Below are positions 18,887-27,670 of a stretch of 64,000 nucleotides of DNA, piece by piece. How positions within the stretch are numbered: position 1 is the first letter of the stretch; each line of letters begins with the position of its first letter. The notes beneath the pieces were generated by a model. It was not told the origin of the DNA, did not search any database, and was given only the letters and a program-made list of their open reading frames with translations. A program made the translations under genes and the position numbers. The stretch is from CALFUK01 sp964450495 (lineage in GTDB: Bacteria > Bacteroidota > Bacteroidia > Chitinophagales > Saprospiraceae), in NCBI GenBank assembly GCA_964450495.1, contig CAYVFU010000012.1, positions 1-64,000 of the forward strand, written 5' to 3'.

Positions 18887-19885
18887 TTATCTTACCATGT
18901 TTGCAATAAAATCAATCCATGCCGGATCGTCATTAAGACTAGCCACAAGATCTAACTTCTCCCCTCCTGCCTCTATGAATTCTTCCTTATACTCGTATCC
19001 AATTTCGATCGTGGTCTCTAAACAATCTGCGATGAATGCTGGAGAGAAACAAAGAATTTTTTTATTGCCTTTAGCAAGCTGCTGCTCTAACACTTCATCC
19101 GTATATGGGTGAAGCCATCGCTCTGGACCAAAGCGGCTCTGATAAGCAACTGTAAAATCCTGATCCTTCAAGCCTAAGTCCTGAGCTATGGCATAAGCTG
19201 TTGCGTGGCATTGGGCTGAATAACATAAATTATTCTGAGGGACAATGCTTTTGCAACACTGTCCATCGCATTTACAATAGTTATTTTCTTTTTTTAGATA
19301 TCGTTCTGGAACACCGTGAAAAGAGAAAATAAAATGGTCATATTCTTCTAGATTATATTGTCTGGCATTCTTACTGTAGATTTTGATTATCTCTGGATTA
19401 TCATAATATGAACTGATGAATTTTAGACCAGGTAATTGCTCTCTCATCCTCATTAAACTCATTACTTCTTCAAATACTGACCCTGTAGTTGCAGAAGCGT
19501 ATTGAGGAAATAAAGGAAATATGGTAATGTCCGTGACGAAAGATTCTCTTAATTTCTTGAGCGCTGACTCAATAGAAGGATTTTGATAGCGCATGGCTAA
19601 TTCAACATGGTAGTCTTCTCCCAATATTTCCTGCACACCATTTGCCACTCGCTCTCCATACACCTTTAAGGGGGACCCTTCATCCATCCAAAGTTGATCA
19701 TACAATTTGGCAACTTTAGGGGAACGGATGGGAACAATAATCCCCTGAAATAAGGCATAACGAAGTGGCCAAAATAAGTCGATAACTCGCCTATCTGTTA
19801 AAAATTGATTCAAATAGGTTTTAAGTCCTTTCTTTGTAGGAGCATCTGGAGTTCCGAGATTGACAAGTAATACACCTTTTTTCAT
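18887..19885 (-). CDS. hemH: Ferrochelatase
   Basis: 332 aa. It inserts Fe(II) into protoporphyrin IX in the last step of protohaem synthesis. Motifs are the N-terminal LLVNLGTPDAP, the catalytic His in FIFSFHGVPERY, and the second-half acid ladder CLETTIEIGYEYKEEF. Just after the catalytic His is a cysteine-rich stretch (NYCKCDGQCC, then CYSAQCHATA), which is plausible for a metal or Fe-S site but not proven. It stands alone on the minus strand, with the repeat element downstream and a divergent surE upstream. Confidence 0.95.
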   Translation of the reverse strand: MKKGVLLVNLGTPDAPTKKGLKTYLNQFLTDRRVIDLFWPLRYALFQGIIVPIRSPKVAKLYDQLWMDEGSPLKVYGERVANGVQEILGEDYHVELAMRYQNPSIESALKKLRESFVTDITIFPLFPQYASATTGSVFEEVMSLMRMREQLPGLKFISSYYDNPEIIKIYSKNARQYNLEEYDHFIFSFHGVPERYLKKENNYCKCDGQCCKSIVPQNNLCYSAQCHATAYAIAQDLGLKDQDFTVAYQSRFGPERWLHPYTDEVLEQQLAKGNKKILCFSPAFIADCLETTIEIGYEYKEEFIEAGGEKLDLVASLNDDPAWIDFIANMVR

Positions 19886-19995
19886 TGCACAACGATACTA
19901 AAACCCACTAACATTTACATAATTTGAATGTTCATTAGAATAAAAGAAACCTTGGCAAGGAAGCATAGATTTTCGAAAGACAAGCTAGATTATGG

Positions 19996-20003
19996 TAGTT
20001 TTG
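19996..20003 (+). promoter_or_regulatory. -7 box TAGTTTTG for surE
   Basis: TAGTTTTG fits TAnnTTTG and ends 16 nt before the surE ATG. A TTTTCG sequence about 20 nt upstream could be the -33 element. The predicted leader is roughly 10 nt. Confidence 0.5.
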
Positions 20004-20019
20004 CAGTAAATATAGCGCA

Positions 20020-20793
20020 ATGGATAAACCTAACATATTGGTCGTTAATGATGATGGAATTACTGCACCTGGGATCGGAGCTCTCATTGAAGTAGCACAA
20101 GAATTTGGGACAGTATATGTCATGGCACCAGATAAACCTCAATCTGGACAAGGGCATGCGATTACTATCCATGATCCAATTTGGGTGAATAAGGTGGAAC
20201 ACTATCCAGGCATTGAAGCTTATGAATGCAGTGGCACACCTGTAGATTGCGTTAAAATAGCAAGACACGTTTTTTTTGAAAAAATCAACTTTGATTTGTG
20301 TGTTTCTGGCATTAATCATGGGTCCAATGCTGCCATAAACATCATTTACTCAGGGACAATGTCCGCAGCCATGGAAGCCAGTATTGCTGGGATTCCTTCC
20401 ATTGGATTTTCTTTGATGAATGTGGCGCATGATGCAAATTTTGACGGCTCAAAATACTATGCTAGAAAGATTATTGCCTTCGCATTGTCTCATAAGTTTG
20501 AACATGCGAATTTGTTGAATGTAAATATTCCAGATCTACCTATAGATCAGATAAAAGGAATGCGAATTTGCGAACAAGGAAAATCTGGGTGGGTGGAAGA
20601 ATTTGTAGAATCAAAAGATCCCAGAGGAAAACCCTATTATTGGATGTCAGGTCATTTTTTACTCAATGAAGAATCCCCAGATTCGGACATCAATGCTTTG
20701 GGCAATTCATTTGTCTCTATTGTTCCATCGATGCATGACCTAACTAGCTATCCTTCATTAGATGAACTCAAAAAATTAAATAGCGATGAATAG
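20020..20793 (+). CDS. surE: 5'/3'-nucleotidase SurE
   Basis: 257-aa metal-dependent nucleoside monophosphate phosphatase. The family's metal- and substrate-binding motifs are complete: VNDDGITAPGI (Asp-Asp pair at residues 10-11), SGQGHAITI, CSGTPVDCVK and the Asn motif VSGINHGSNAAINIIYSGT. Length is normal. It is followed with an 8-bp overlap by a 106-aa membrane protein and then lpxB, so these form one operon. Confidence 0.95.
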   Translation: MDKPNILVVNDDGITAPGIGALIEVAQEFGTVYVMAPDKPQSGQGHAITIHDPIWVNKVEHYPGIEAYECSGTPVDCVKIARHVFFEKINFDLCVSGINHGSNAAINIIYSGTMSAAMEASIAGIPSIGFSLMNVAHDANFDGSKYYARKIIAFALSHKFEHANLLNVNIPDLPIDQIKGMRICEQGKSGWVEEFVESKDPRGKPYYWMSGHFLLNEESPDSDINALGNSFVSIVPSMHDLTSYPSLDELKKLNSDE

Positions 20794-21106
20794 AATATCC
20801 ATTCATAGAGGCAATGTATTTGTGGCATTTTTTATGGGAATCTTCTTGCCGTGTGCTGGATTTTATCTTGTGCAATGGTTGTTTCAATTGGCGGAAGCGC
20901 AAGGAATGGTCGATGCAGCTTCTTCGAGTATTGGGAGTCGTCGCTTCAGAACAACTTGCTTAATTGCTATTTGCATAAACCTTCTTCCACTACAAGTTTT
21001 TCAACGGCGCAAAGAGAATAAAAGTGTTAGAGGTCTCGTCATAGCTACAGTGCTTTTGGCTTTTGTTTGGGTCATCTACTTCTACGAATCTTTATTCACA
21101 TCATGA
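20786..21106 (+). CDS. Small predicted membrane protein
   Basis: 106 aa with three predicted membrane segments (about 9-33, 53-70 and 82-103) and a basic stretch QRRKENK between the second and third. It overlaps the end of surE by 8 bp, and its stop overlaps the lpxB ATG as ATGA, so it is translated within the surE-lpxB operon. No family is recognised. A role linked to lipid A or the envelope is suggested only by position. Confidence 0.7.
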   Translation: MNRISIHRGNVFVAFFMGIFLPCAGFYLVQWLFQLAEAQGMVDAASSSIGSRRFRTTCLIAICINLLPLQVFQRRKENKSVRGLVIATVLLAFVWVIYFYESLFTS

Positions 21107-22179
21107 ATAAAAAGATCTTCATCATAGCTGGTGAATCTTCTGGAGATATCTATGGGTCTTACTTAATAAAATTGATCAAACAAACTGCTCCCAATACTGA
21201 AATACATGCTTGGGGTGGAGACAAAATGAAGTCGGCTGGAGCAACAATTAAGACACACATACGTGATCTCTCGATCATGGGGATTGTTGAAGTTATTAAG
21301 AATCTTGGGACAATTAAGACGCTACTTGCAACGTGTAAAAAGGACATCAAACAACTAGATCCAGATACTGTCATTTTCATTGACTATCCGGGATTTAATC
21401 TGAGAATGGCAAAATGGGCCAAGCTTCAAAACATCACAACGATACAATACATCTCACCCAAAGTCTGGGCATGGAAAGAATCAAGAGTCAAGACCATAAA
21501 AGCGACCATCGATCACTTGATCTGTATTTTCCCTTTCGAGGTGGAATTTTATCAAACCTACAGCATGAAGGCTCTTTATTTTGGCAACCCATTAAGCAAG
21601 CTTATTGCCGAGAAGAATTGCAACCCATTGGAAAAACGGACCTCATACCCTGCTATTGGTATAATGCCTGGAAGTAGAAAACAAGAACTCAGATTCATAA
21701 TGCCATTATTGGTCGACTTTATCAATACTCACCAATCGTTTGAATTTTATATCGGACAGATGAGTTTGCTACCTAAGGATCTATATCTCAAAGATCAGAT
21801 TACAAACCCCAACACGCATTTTATCATAGATAGTCCGAATGATATCTTAAGTGGTGTTGACCTGATGATAAATACTTCTGGAACAATCACACTTGAAACA
21901 CTATTCTATAAAAAGCCTCAAGTAGTTGTCTATAAAGCTCATGCACTCGGATTTATGCTATTCAAACAATTGGTAAAGCTCCCGTATATCTCATTACCAA
22001 ATATCATTGGAAAACGATCTGTTGTAACAGAACTCATACAAGAGGACTTTACTGTGGAATCACTCTCTACTGAAGTGCAAAGGATTCAGTCTAATACTGA
22101 AGTTATTGATTATGATAAAGTTTTGGAAGATTTGGATGTTCGCGACGAAAAGTTGTTAGTCAGCTATTTGTTGAAATGA
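21103..22179 (+). CDS. lpxB: Lipid-A-disaccharide synthase
   Basis: 358 aa from the ATG at 21103, chosen over an upstream TTG because it makes an ATGA overlap with the preceding gene and starts directly with MNKKIFIIAGESSGD. It is a GT19 glycosyltransferase joining UDP-diacylglucosamine and lipid X to form the lipid A disaccharide. Motifs are GESSGDIYGS near the start, IDYPGFNLRMAKWAK, YISPKVWAWKESR, FPFEVEFY, GIMPGSRKQE and the C-terminal NTSGTITLETLFYKKPQVV. It is typical of the family. Confidence 0.95.
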   Translation: MNKKIFIIAGESSGDIYGSYLIKLIKQTAPNTEIHAWGGDKMKSAGATIKTHIRDLSIMGIVEVIKNLGTIKTLLATCKKDIKQLDPDTVIFIDYPGFNLRMAKWAKLQNITTIQYISPKVWAWKESRVKTIKATIDHLICIFPFEVEFYQTYSMKALYFGNPLSKLIAEKNCNPLEKRTSYPAIGIMPGSRKQELRFIMPLLVDFINTHQSFEFYIGQMSLLPKDLYLKDQITNPNTHFIIDSPNDILSGVDLMINTSGTITLETLFYKKPQVVVYKAHALGFMLFKQLVKLPYISLPNIIGKRSVVTELIQEDFTVESLSTEVQRIQSNTEVIDYDKVLEDLDVRDEKLLVSYLLK

Positions 22180-22182
22180 AAA

Positions 22183-22212
22183 AAGGTTACTTAAAATTAA
22201 TTAAGCAACCTT
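22183..22212. terminator. Hairpin after lpxB, weak terminator
   Basis: A 10-bp stem, AAGGTTACTT paired with AAGCAACCTT with one mismatch, and a 10-nt loop, starting 4 nt after the lpxB stop. The T run is on the minus-strand side, so it may work poorly as a terminator in the lpxB direction. Confidence 0.4.
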
Positions 22213-22395
22213 CACATAAATTAACACCTTTTAACTATGATACAAATATAGACTGAATCATAAGTTCTGTAAACTACAAGTAAACAACAACCCACTACAA
22301 AATGTCTACATGATGGTTTTTGTGGAATTAGTGATATAAAATCAACCCATATATCGTAATCGACAGCCGTTTCGTTACATACATTTATTAATAAC

Positions 22396-22403
22396 TATAT
22401 TTG
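22396..22403 (+). promoter_or_regulatory. -7 box TATATTTG for the desaturase gene
   Basis: TATATTTG fits TAnnTTTG. TTTCG lies 21 nt upstream as a possible -33 element. The box ends 8 nt before the TTG at 22412, so the transcript would begin next to the start codon. Confidence 0.55.
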
Positions 22404-22411
22404 CAAAAATT

Positions 22412-23461
22412 TTGCTCTTGAAAACGCCATTCACAGACGAAGAAATAAGAGAGTCCCTCAAAAATTGGAAGGAAATCATCGCTAAATACCAAAAGCCTGA
22501 TACTTACAAAGCAGTAATACAGATCATCAATTCCTTTGGTCCATATTTCGCGCTATGGGTACTTATGTATTTTAGTTTAAACTGGTCCTACTGGATTACA
22601 TTAGGCTTAGCCGTTGTAAATGCATTTTTCTTAGTACGGATATTTATCATTCAACACGATTGCGGTCATCAATCCTTCTTTAGTTCGAAAAAATGGAATA
22701 ATACTGTGGGACTAGTGTGTAGTTTTTTCAGTGCTATTCCTTATAAATATTGGGCTAAAGTGCATAACCATCATCATGGGCATAATGGTCAACTTGAAAT
22801 GCAACACAGAGATATCGGTGATATAAAATTTCTTACAGTAGAAGAATATGCAAAGTTACCAGGTTGGAGAAAATTTGGTTACAGAGTTTTCAGGCTTCCA
22901 GTTTTCTTATTTGGCATTGCACCATTTATATATCTGACAATCTCAAATAGATATCCTTTTTTCAATCTCAAAGGCTGGAGATCAATACGGATATCTCAAG
23001 TAATCAATAATGTAAGTATGATTGCTATTTATGTCTGCCTTTCTTTTTTTCTAGGTTGGAAGCAGTTTTTAATGATACAATTTCCTATCGTATTCATTTT
23101 TAGTATTATAGCCTTTTGGTTTTTCTATGTCCAACATCAACATGAAGAAACCTACAAACAATGGCAAAACAGTTGGGATTTCTTAATTGCCTCTTTGAGA
23201 GGTGCTACTTATTACAAGCTCCCTAAACTCTTTCAATGGCTGACTGGCAACATTGGTTTTCATCATATACATCATTTAAGTTCGCTGATCCCGAATTATC
23301 AGTTACAGAAATGTTACAAAGAAAATCCTATACTAAACAAGTACGTCACCACAGTTACCTTCAGAGAAAGTCTAAAGTGCATACACAATAAACTTTGGGA
23401 TCAAAAGGAACAAAAAATGATTAGCTTTAAAGACTATCGTAAGTTTTACAAAGCTAGCTAG
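22412..23461 (+). CDS. Membrane fatty acid desaturase (three histidine boxes)
   Basis: 349 aa. It is an integral-membrane di-iron acyl desaturase. The three histidine boxes are complete: HDCGH (82-86), HNHHHGH (118-124) and HHIHH (284-288). Four or more membrane helices surround them. It resembles the DesA/omega-type acyl-lipid desaturases that introduce double bonds into membrane lipids. There is no ATG before residue 52. The gene must begin at TTG 22412 or TTG 22418, and the promoter just upstream supports this. It is followed after 4 nt by the lipoprotein FGE homologue. Confidence 0.88.
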   Translation: MLLKTPFTDEEIRESLKNWKEIIAKYQKPDTYKAVIQIINSFGPYFALWVLMYFSLNWSYWITLGLAVVNAFFLVRIFIIQHDCGHQSFFSSKKWNNTVGLVCSFFSAIPYKYWAKVHNHHHGHNGQLEMQHRDIGDIKFLTVEEYAKLPGWRKFGYRVFRLPVFLFGIAPFIYLTISNRYPFFNLKGWRSIRISQVINNVSMIAIYVCLSFFLGWKQFLMIQFPIVFIFSIIAFWFFYVQHQHEETYKQWQNSWDFLIASLRGATYYKLPKLFQWLTGNIGFHHIHHLSSLIPNYQLQKCYKENPILNKYVTTVTFRESLKCIHNKLWDQKEQKMISFKDYRKFYKAS

Positions 23462-23465
23462 ATTG

Positions 23466-24584
23466 ATGTATAAAATCATTATCACCTTATTTATTGCATT
23501 TGTTCTGATCTCTTGTAATGAATCAGGAAAAAAAACTCTCCCTTCAAATCACACATCGATTCCTAAATCAACATCTGGATACACCGGACATGATCTTTTC
23601 ATTGAAAAATATTTAGTTGAGATAAAATCTATCCCTGTAGATGAGGCTTCTGCTTCCTCAACAAATAAGATGGTTGTTATTCCAGGGAGCATCTTTGAGA
23701 TGGGTGGAGATAACGAACAAGCCTTACCAGATGAATATCCTAAACATGAAGTAAAAGTAGATAGCTTTATGATGGATATAACCGAAGTCACCAATAAAGA
23801 TTTTAGAGAATTTACCAGTGCCACTGGGTACAAGACAATTGCAGAAAGAGACATTAATCCTGAAGAAATATTAGCACAGTTACCTCCTGGCACAACGCTT
23901 CCACCAGATTTTGACCCAAGCCCAATATCATTGGTATTTACTGCCTTAGAAAGAAGCATGCCAGCACACCCAAGCAATTGGTGGAAGCCTACCCGTAATG
24001 CCAATTGGAGACAGCCAGAAGGAGATAAAAGTACTATTGATGGGAAAGATGACTACCCTGCCGTACACATTGCTTGGATTGATGCTATGGCTTATTGCAA
24101 ATGGAGAGGAAAGCGATTGCCTACAGAAGCAGAATGGGAATATGCAGCTCGCGGCAGCAAGGACAAAGAAATTTATCACTGGGGCAACGATCCCATCTCT
24201 GAAGATCGCGCCAATTACTGGCAGGGAGAATTTCCATATGAAAATCATGGGAATGATAAATTCAAAAAACTAGCACCTGTTAAAAGCTTCCCTGCTAATG
24301 GCTATTCTCTTTATGACATTTCGGGAAATGTATGGGAATGGTGCTCTGATTGGTACCAATATGATTTGTATAAAAATAGGTCAGGTAAACTAATTGACAA
24401 CCCCACCGGTCCAGAAATAAGCTTTGACCCACTAGAGCCATCAGTTCCTAAAAAAGTATTGAGAGGCGGTTCTTTTTTGTGCAATGACAGCTATTGCAGT
24501 GGATATCGAGTGGCTGCACGAATGAAATCTAGTCCGGATACTGGATTGGAGCATACGGGCTGCCGTTGTGCTAGATCGCTATAG
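23466..24584 (+). CDS. Lipoprotein formylglycine-generating-enzyme (SUMF1/FGE-sulfatase) family protein
   Basis: 372 aa from the ATG at 23466. Lipobox LISC (Cys17) predicts a lipoprotein. The SUMF1 domain fills about 60-372: VVIPGSIFEMGGD, VTNKDF, HPVxHIAW-type motif (YPAVHIAWIDAMAYCKW), RLPTEAEWEYAARG, DISGNVWEWCSDWY and LRGGSFLC...YC...YRVAAR. Most bacterial SUMF1-domain lipoproteins are GldJ/GldK-like structural proteins without catalytic cysteines. Here both cysteines of the FGE active site appear to be present (Cys339 and Cys344 in FLCNDSYC), as in true copper-dependent FGEs that convert a sulfatase Cys to formylglycine. No sulfatase gene is in the window. Activity is inferred. Confidence 0.8.
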   Translation: MYKIIITLFIAFVLISCNESGKKTLPSNHTSIPKSTSGYTGHDLFIEKYLVEIKSIPVDEASASSTNKMVVIPGSIFEMGGDNEQALPDEYPKHEVKVDSFMMDITEVTNKDFREFTSATGYKTIAERDINPEEILAQLPPGTTLPPDFDPSPISLVFTALERSMPAHPSNWWKPTRNANWRQPEGDKSTIDGKDDYPAVHIAWIDAMAYCKWRGKRLPTEAEWEYAARGSKDKEIYHWGNDPISEDRANYWQGEFPYENHGNDKFKKLAPVKSFPANGYSLYDISGNVWEWCSDWYQYDLYKNRSGKLIDNPTGPEISFDPLEPSVPKKVLRGGSFLCNDSYCSGYRVAARMKSSPDTGLEHTGCRCARSL

Positions 24585-24615
24585 GTTTTAGTTGAGATTA
24601 GCCTTTACAAAGCTG

Positions 24616-25734
24616 TTATCCAAGCGCCTGCAACAAATCCTCGATCAAATCATCCACATGCTCTAACCCCACAGAAAACCTCAATAGATTTTTAGGTGTT
24701 AATGATCCTTCTGCCTCAATAGATGCTCGATGTTCGATAAGGCTATGCGTACCACCAAAACTCGTGGCCCTCGTGATCAGCTTTAACTTGTTTGTAACAG
24801 CAATAGCAGTAGTATCATCTCCTTTTATTAGAATAGACATCAATGCACCAAAGCCTTTCATTTGTTGTTTTGCTAAAGCATGAGATGGACTTGACTCAAG
24901 ACCGGGATATAAGACTTCCTCTACTGCAGGGTGATTAGATAATTGTTTAGCGATTGTCATTGCGGTATCGGCCATAGCTCGGACACGATGAGTCATTGTC
25001 TGGATGCCTCTCAAGGCCAACCAACACTCAAAGGGCGAAGGTACTGCACCACCCATTCGTTGGATATAAACTATTTTCTCCCAGCGTTCATTTTCATCGG
25101 CGGTAATGACTGCACCGCCAAGCACATCGCTGTGCCCTGCTATATACTTCGTCGTCGCGTGAATGACCATATCAGCTCCCAATTCAATAGGAGATTGGAA
25201 AACGGGAGTAGCAATGGTATTATCTACTACTAATAGTGCACCTGCTTCATGTGTAATTGCAGCTAAGCTTTTTATATCCGTTAACGTGATTTGAGGATTA
25301 GAAGGTGTTTCTGCAATGACCAGTTTGGTATTGGACATGATGTGGTTTCTGACATTTTCTAAATCTGACATATCCACAAAGTCAAAATCAATACCTAATG
25401 GTGCAAAGATTTTTTTCATCAACTCACTGATGCCGAAGTAAATAATGTCAGGAGCAATGACATGGTCACCGGGCACTAATGTCTGCAGTAATGTCATCAT
25501 CGCAGCAGAACCTGAAGAAAAGCATGCACAAGCCACTCCTCCTTCCAAATCTGCCAAACATTGTTCGAGTGCTACCCTATTCGGATTACTGTATCTAGAA
25601 TATATATGCTCATTGGGATAGGTGCCATCGACATCTCGCTCAAAGGTCGTACTCAAATAAATAGGAAAGTTTATAGCCGAGCTGGACTGATCTATACCTT
25701 GTCCTGAGTGAATGGCTTTCGTTTCTTTTTTCAT
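24616..25734 (-). CDS. PLP-dependent trans-sulfuration enzyme (cystathionine gamma-synthase / gamma-lyase family)
   Basis: 372 aa from the ATG at 25734, selected because it forms an ATGA overlap with the tmk stop and matches the family N-terminus (MKKETKAIHSGQ). It is a Cys/Met-metabolism PLP enzyme. Motifs are YSRYSNPNR, the glycine loop FSSGSAAM, AETPSNP, VVDNTIATP and the PLP lysine Lys196 in HATTKYIAGHSDVLGG, with LIEHRAS near the C-terminus. Family members include cystathionine gamma-synthase, cystathionine gamma/beta-lyase and methionine gamma-lyase; which one cannot be settled from sequence alone. Confidence 0.85.
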   Translation of the reverse strand: MKKETKAIHSGQGIDQSSSAINFPIYLSTTFERDVDGTYPNEHIYSRYSNPNRVALEQCLADLEGGVACACFSSGSAAMMTLLQTLVPGDHVIAPDIIYFGISELMKKIFAPLGIDFDFVDMSDLENVRNHIMSNTKLVIAETPSNPQITLTDIKSLAAITHEAGALLVVDNTIATPVFQSPIELGADMVIHATTKYIAGHSDVLGGAVITADENERWEKIVYIQRMGGAVPSPFECWLALRGIQTMTHRVRAMADTAMTIAKQLSNHPAVEEVLYPGLESSPSHALAKQQMKGFGALMSILIKGDDTTAIAVTNKLKLITRATSFGGTHSLIEHRASIEAEGSLTPKNLLRFSVGLEHVDDLIEDLLQALG

Positions 25735-26369
25735 AATACAGGAAGATTTTGAATCAAATGACTCACTTGTGATACTATTTGATCGTGGCACTTCTCTACT
25801 GATTGGTTAGCATCGACAACTTTAATGGCCAAGTCTTTACTGTACTTTTCAAACGCGATAAAATAGTTTTGTCTGATTTTTTGAAGGAATTCGAGTTTTT
25901 CAAATTTTTCAAGTTGCTCATTTCTCATCAAGATACGATTCATGCTTTCTTCAGCAGAGAGATCTAAATAAACAGTCAAATCAGGCTTTAGCAACTTATG
26001 GCATATATCATTCATCTCGACCACTTGTTGAATTGGCATATGCAATCCATGGTAAGCAAATGAAGACCAATAATATCGATCGGACAAAACGCAGTAACCT
26101 TGATCGAGATAGTGTAGCATACCATCATCTTCATTTTGAATATGATCTAATCTATCAGCAACAAACAAAGCTGCAAGAGTTTCTTCTGAAACAGTAATTT
26201 CCTTCGTTAAAATACGCCGAATTAGTTTGCCTATTTCTCTAGAACTTGGCTCAGTTGTTACGTACACTTTCAATCCTTTACTCACTAAATATGACTTTAA
26301 TAAATCCAGTTGAGTAGATTTACCTGACCCATCTATGCCTTCAAAGACAATAAATTTTCCTCTTGACAT
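25731..26369 (-). CDS. tmk: Thymidylate kinase
   Basis: 212 aa from the ATG at 26369 (another ATG directly precedes it; the longest frame adds 19 residues of non-family sequence). It phosphorylates dTMP to dTDP. The P-loop GIDGSGKST is at 11-19, the DR(Y/H) motif reads DRYYWSSFAYHG, and the lid/base region is near LDLSAEESMNRI. It is coupled by ATGA to the trans-sulfuration enzyme gene downstream. Confidence 0.93.
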   Translation of the reverse strand: MSRGKFIVFEGIDGSGKSTQLDLLKSYLVSKGLKVYVTTEPSSREIGKLIRRILTKEITVSEETLAALFVADRLDHIQNEDDGMLHYLDQGYCVLSDRYYWSSFAYHGLHMPIQQVVEMNDICHKLLKPDLTVYLDLSAEESMNRILMRNEQLEKFEKLEFLQKIRQNYFIAFEKYSKDLAIKVVDANQSVEKCHDQIVSQVSHLIQNLPVL

Positions 26370-26440
26370 CATTAATTTTATGATATTTGCCATCATTTTT
26401 TTCAAATGATGAAATGAAACTAACATAAATCCTAACTAAT

Positions 26441-26989
26441 ATGGAAAAATATACAGCGATTAAAGAACGTGTGGTAAAGTATAAAAATATGCTCAATCAA
26501 GTTGCTCAGTGGAGGTCAACTTGGTCTAAAGAACTGAAAACATTTATTCTTACTGAAGTAACCAAATTATTGGAAGCCACTGGCCTTGAAGCGACAGTCA
26601 ATGAGGAAGAAAAAATAAAAGGCCTTGAATCCATTACCATCATGCTTGGCAATAAGAAGAGTGGTATTTATGAAATGGCAGGTGATGGCAACGAACGAAA
26701 AGACTTTTTCAAAGAATATGGGACATTAGTTTATAGCCAGTTGTTTAACGGGAAAGTGCAAGTCTGGATGACTTATCCTTTTATCGAAGGTCTAATAGAA
26801 CCAAGACCGCCAAAACTGATAGGCATCTATGCTCCTCCTGAGTTCAATGAAGCACTAATCATCGGTCATGTTGAAACTTTCTTAAAAGACTTGATTGAAT
26901 GGGAAGATTTCGATGATGATGACAACCCTAATGCAGCACCACCTAAGACTCAAATTGGATTTGCAATAAACTCTGGACCAGAAGAATAG
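26441..26989 (+). CDS. Conserved-looking cytosolic protein, unknown function
   Basis: 182 aa, no signal peptide or membrane segment. The N-terminal ~60 residues are predicted helical (AIKERVVKYKNMLNQVAQW...). The middle is beta-rich (ITIMLGNKKSGIYEMAG, LVYSQLFNGKVQVWMTYPFIEG), and the C-terminal part is strongly acidic (EWEDFDDDDNPN). Codon use and length suggest a real gene. It is divergent from tmk and nearly abuts the convergent 176-aa gene (4 nt). I do not recognise the family. Confidence 0.65.
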   Translation: MEKYTAIKERVVKYKNMLNQVAQWRSTWSKELKTFILTEVTKLLEATGLEATVNEEEKIKGLESITIMLGNKKSGIYEMAGDGNERKDFFKEYGTLVYSQLFNGKVQVWMTYPFIEGLIEPRPPKLIGIYAPPEFNEALIIGHVETFLKDLIEWEDFDDDDNPNAAPPKTQIGFAINSGPEE

Positions 26990-26993
26990 TCGC

Positions 26994-27524
26994 CTACATA
27001 TTAAGCAAACATTGAAGTACTAGATTCAGTTCTTCTTTTTGTGAAGGCTCTATGCTGAAAAAGTAACCGTTTTGATTTCTATCTTCAAAGGAGATAGATT
27101 CAATCCCTTTATCATAGAGATGATCTCTTGCTGACTCTTTGCCGAATATACCGCCGAAATTAAAGATCATGGTTCCCGTGCAATTGCCAGGACTATTGCT
27201 TTTCAGTAAAACCGTCGTTTTATCTCTAGTAATGACATTGATTTCCGCTGATTTTGGCAAGCAAATCGTATCAGTACTTTTATATCTTAGGGTGAGTTCT
27301 TGATTTTGTCTTACAATCAGCAATTCAGTTGTTTCATGACCACTTTCATTTTTGAAGGAGAATCTCTCTTTACTTGCAAACGTTATTTTGCCAGTTATGG
27401 GATTTGTCTTAGAAATCAACTTCAAACTACAATTTGAAGAAGTTATATCTGGATTTGCATTGTTCATTGTCAGCATTACCAACAAAACAAAAACCACTGG
27501 TATAAAAGAAAAGTATCGATTCAT
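26994..27524 (-). CDS. Exported hypothetical protein
   Basis: 176 aa with a hydrophobic N-terminal signal (YFSFIPVVFVLLVMLTM). Four cysteines (SNCSL, TICLP, GNCTG, LQCLL) suggest periplasmic disulfides. The rest is beta-rich with no domain I recognise. It is convergent with the 182-aa gene, 4 nt away. A periplasmic location is predicted; function is unknown. Confidence 0.6.
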   Translation of the reverse strand: MNRYFSFIPVVFVLLVMLTMNNANPDITSSNCSLKLISKTNPITGKITFASKERFSFKNESGHETTELLIVRQNQELTLRYKSTDTICLPKSAEINVITRDKTTVLLKSNSPGNCTGTMIFNFGGIFGKESARDHLYDKGIESISFEDRNQNGYFFSIEPSQKEELNLVLQCLLNM

Positions 27525-27670
27525 TCTAAAATTAAGTAAATCTTGTAATTCTATCTCGGGTGGCTATAACAAAAGTATAAAACCAAATCTTTAATTTGTG
27601 CTCTTATTGCAAATATTACGAGAAGTGGCGATTTTTAACATTTCTCTAAAGACAAAATGAAAGAAACCCT

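Noticed and set aside
27595..27670. Possible manganese (yybP-ykoY) riboswitch in front of the TerC gene
   Set aside because: The leader is under 80 nt and lacks the paired loops and conserved sequences of that riboswitch.
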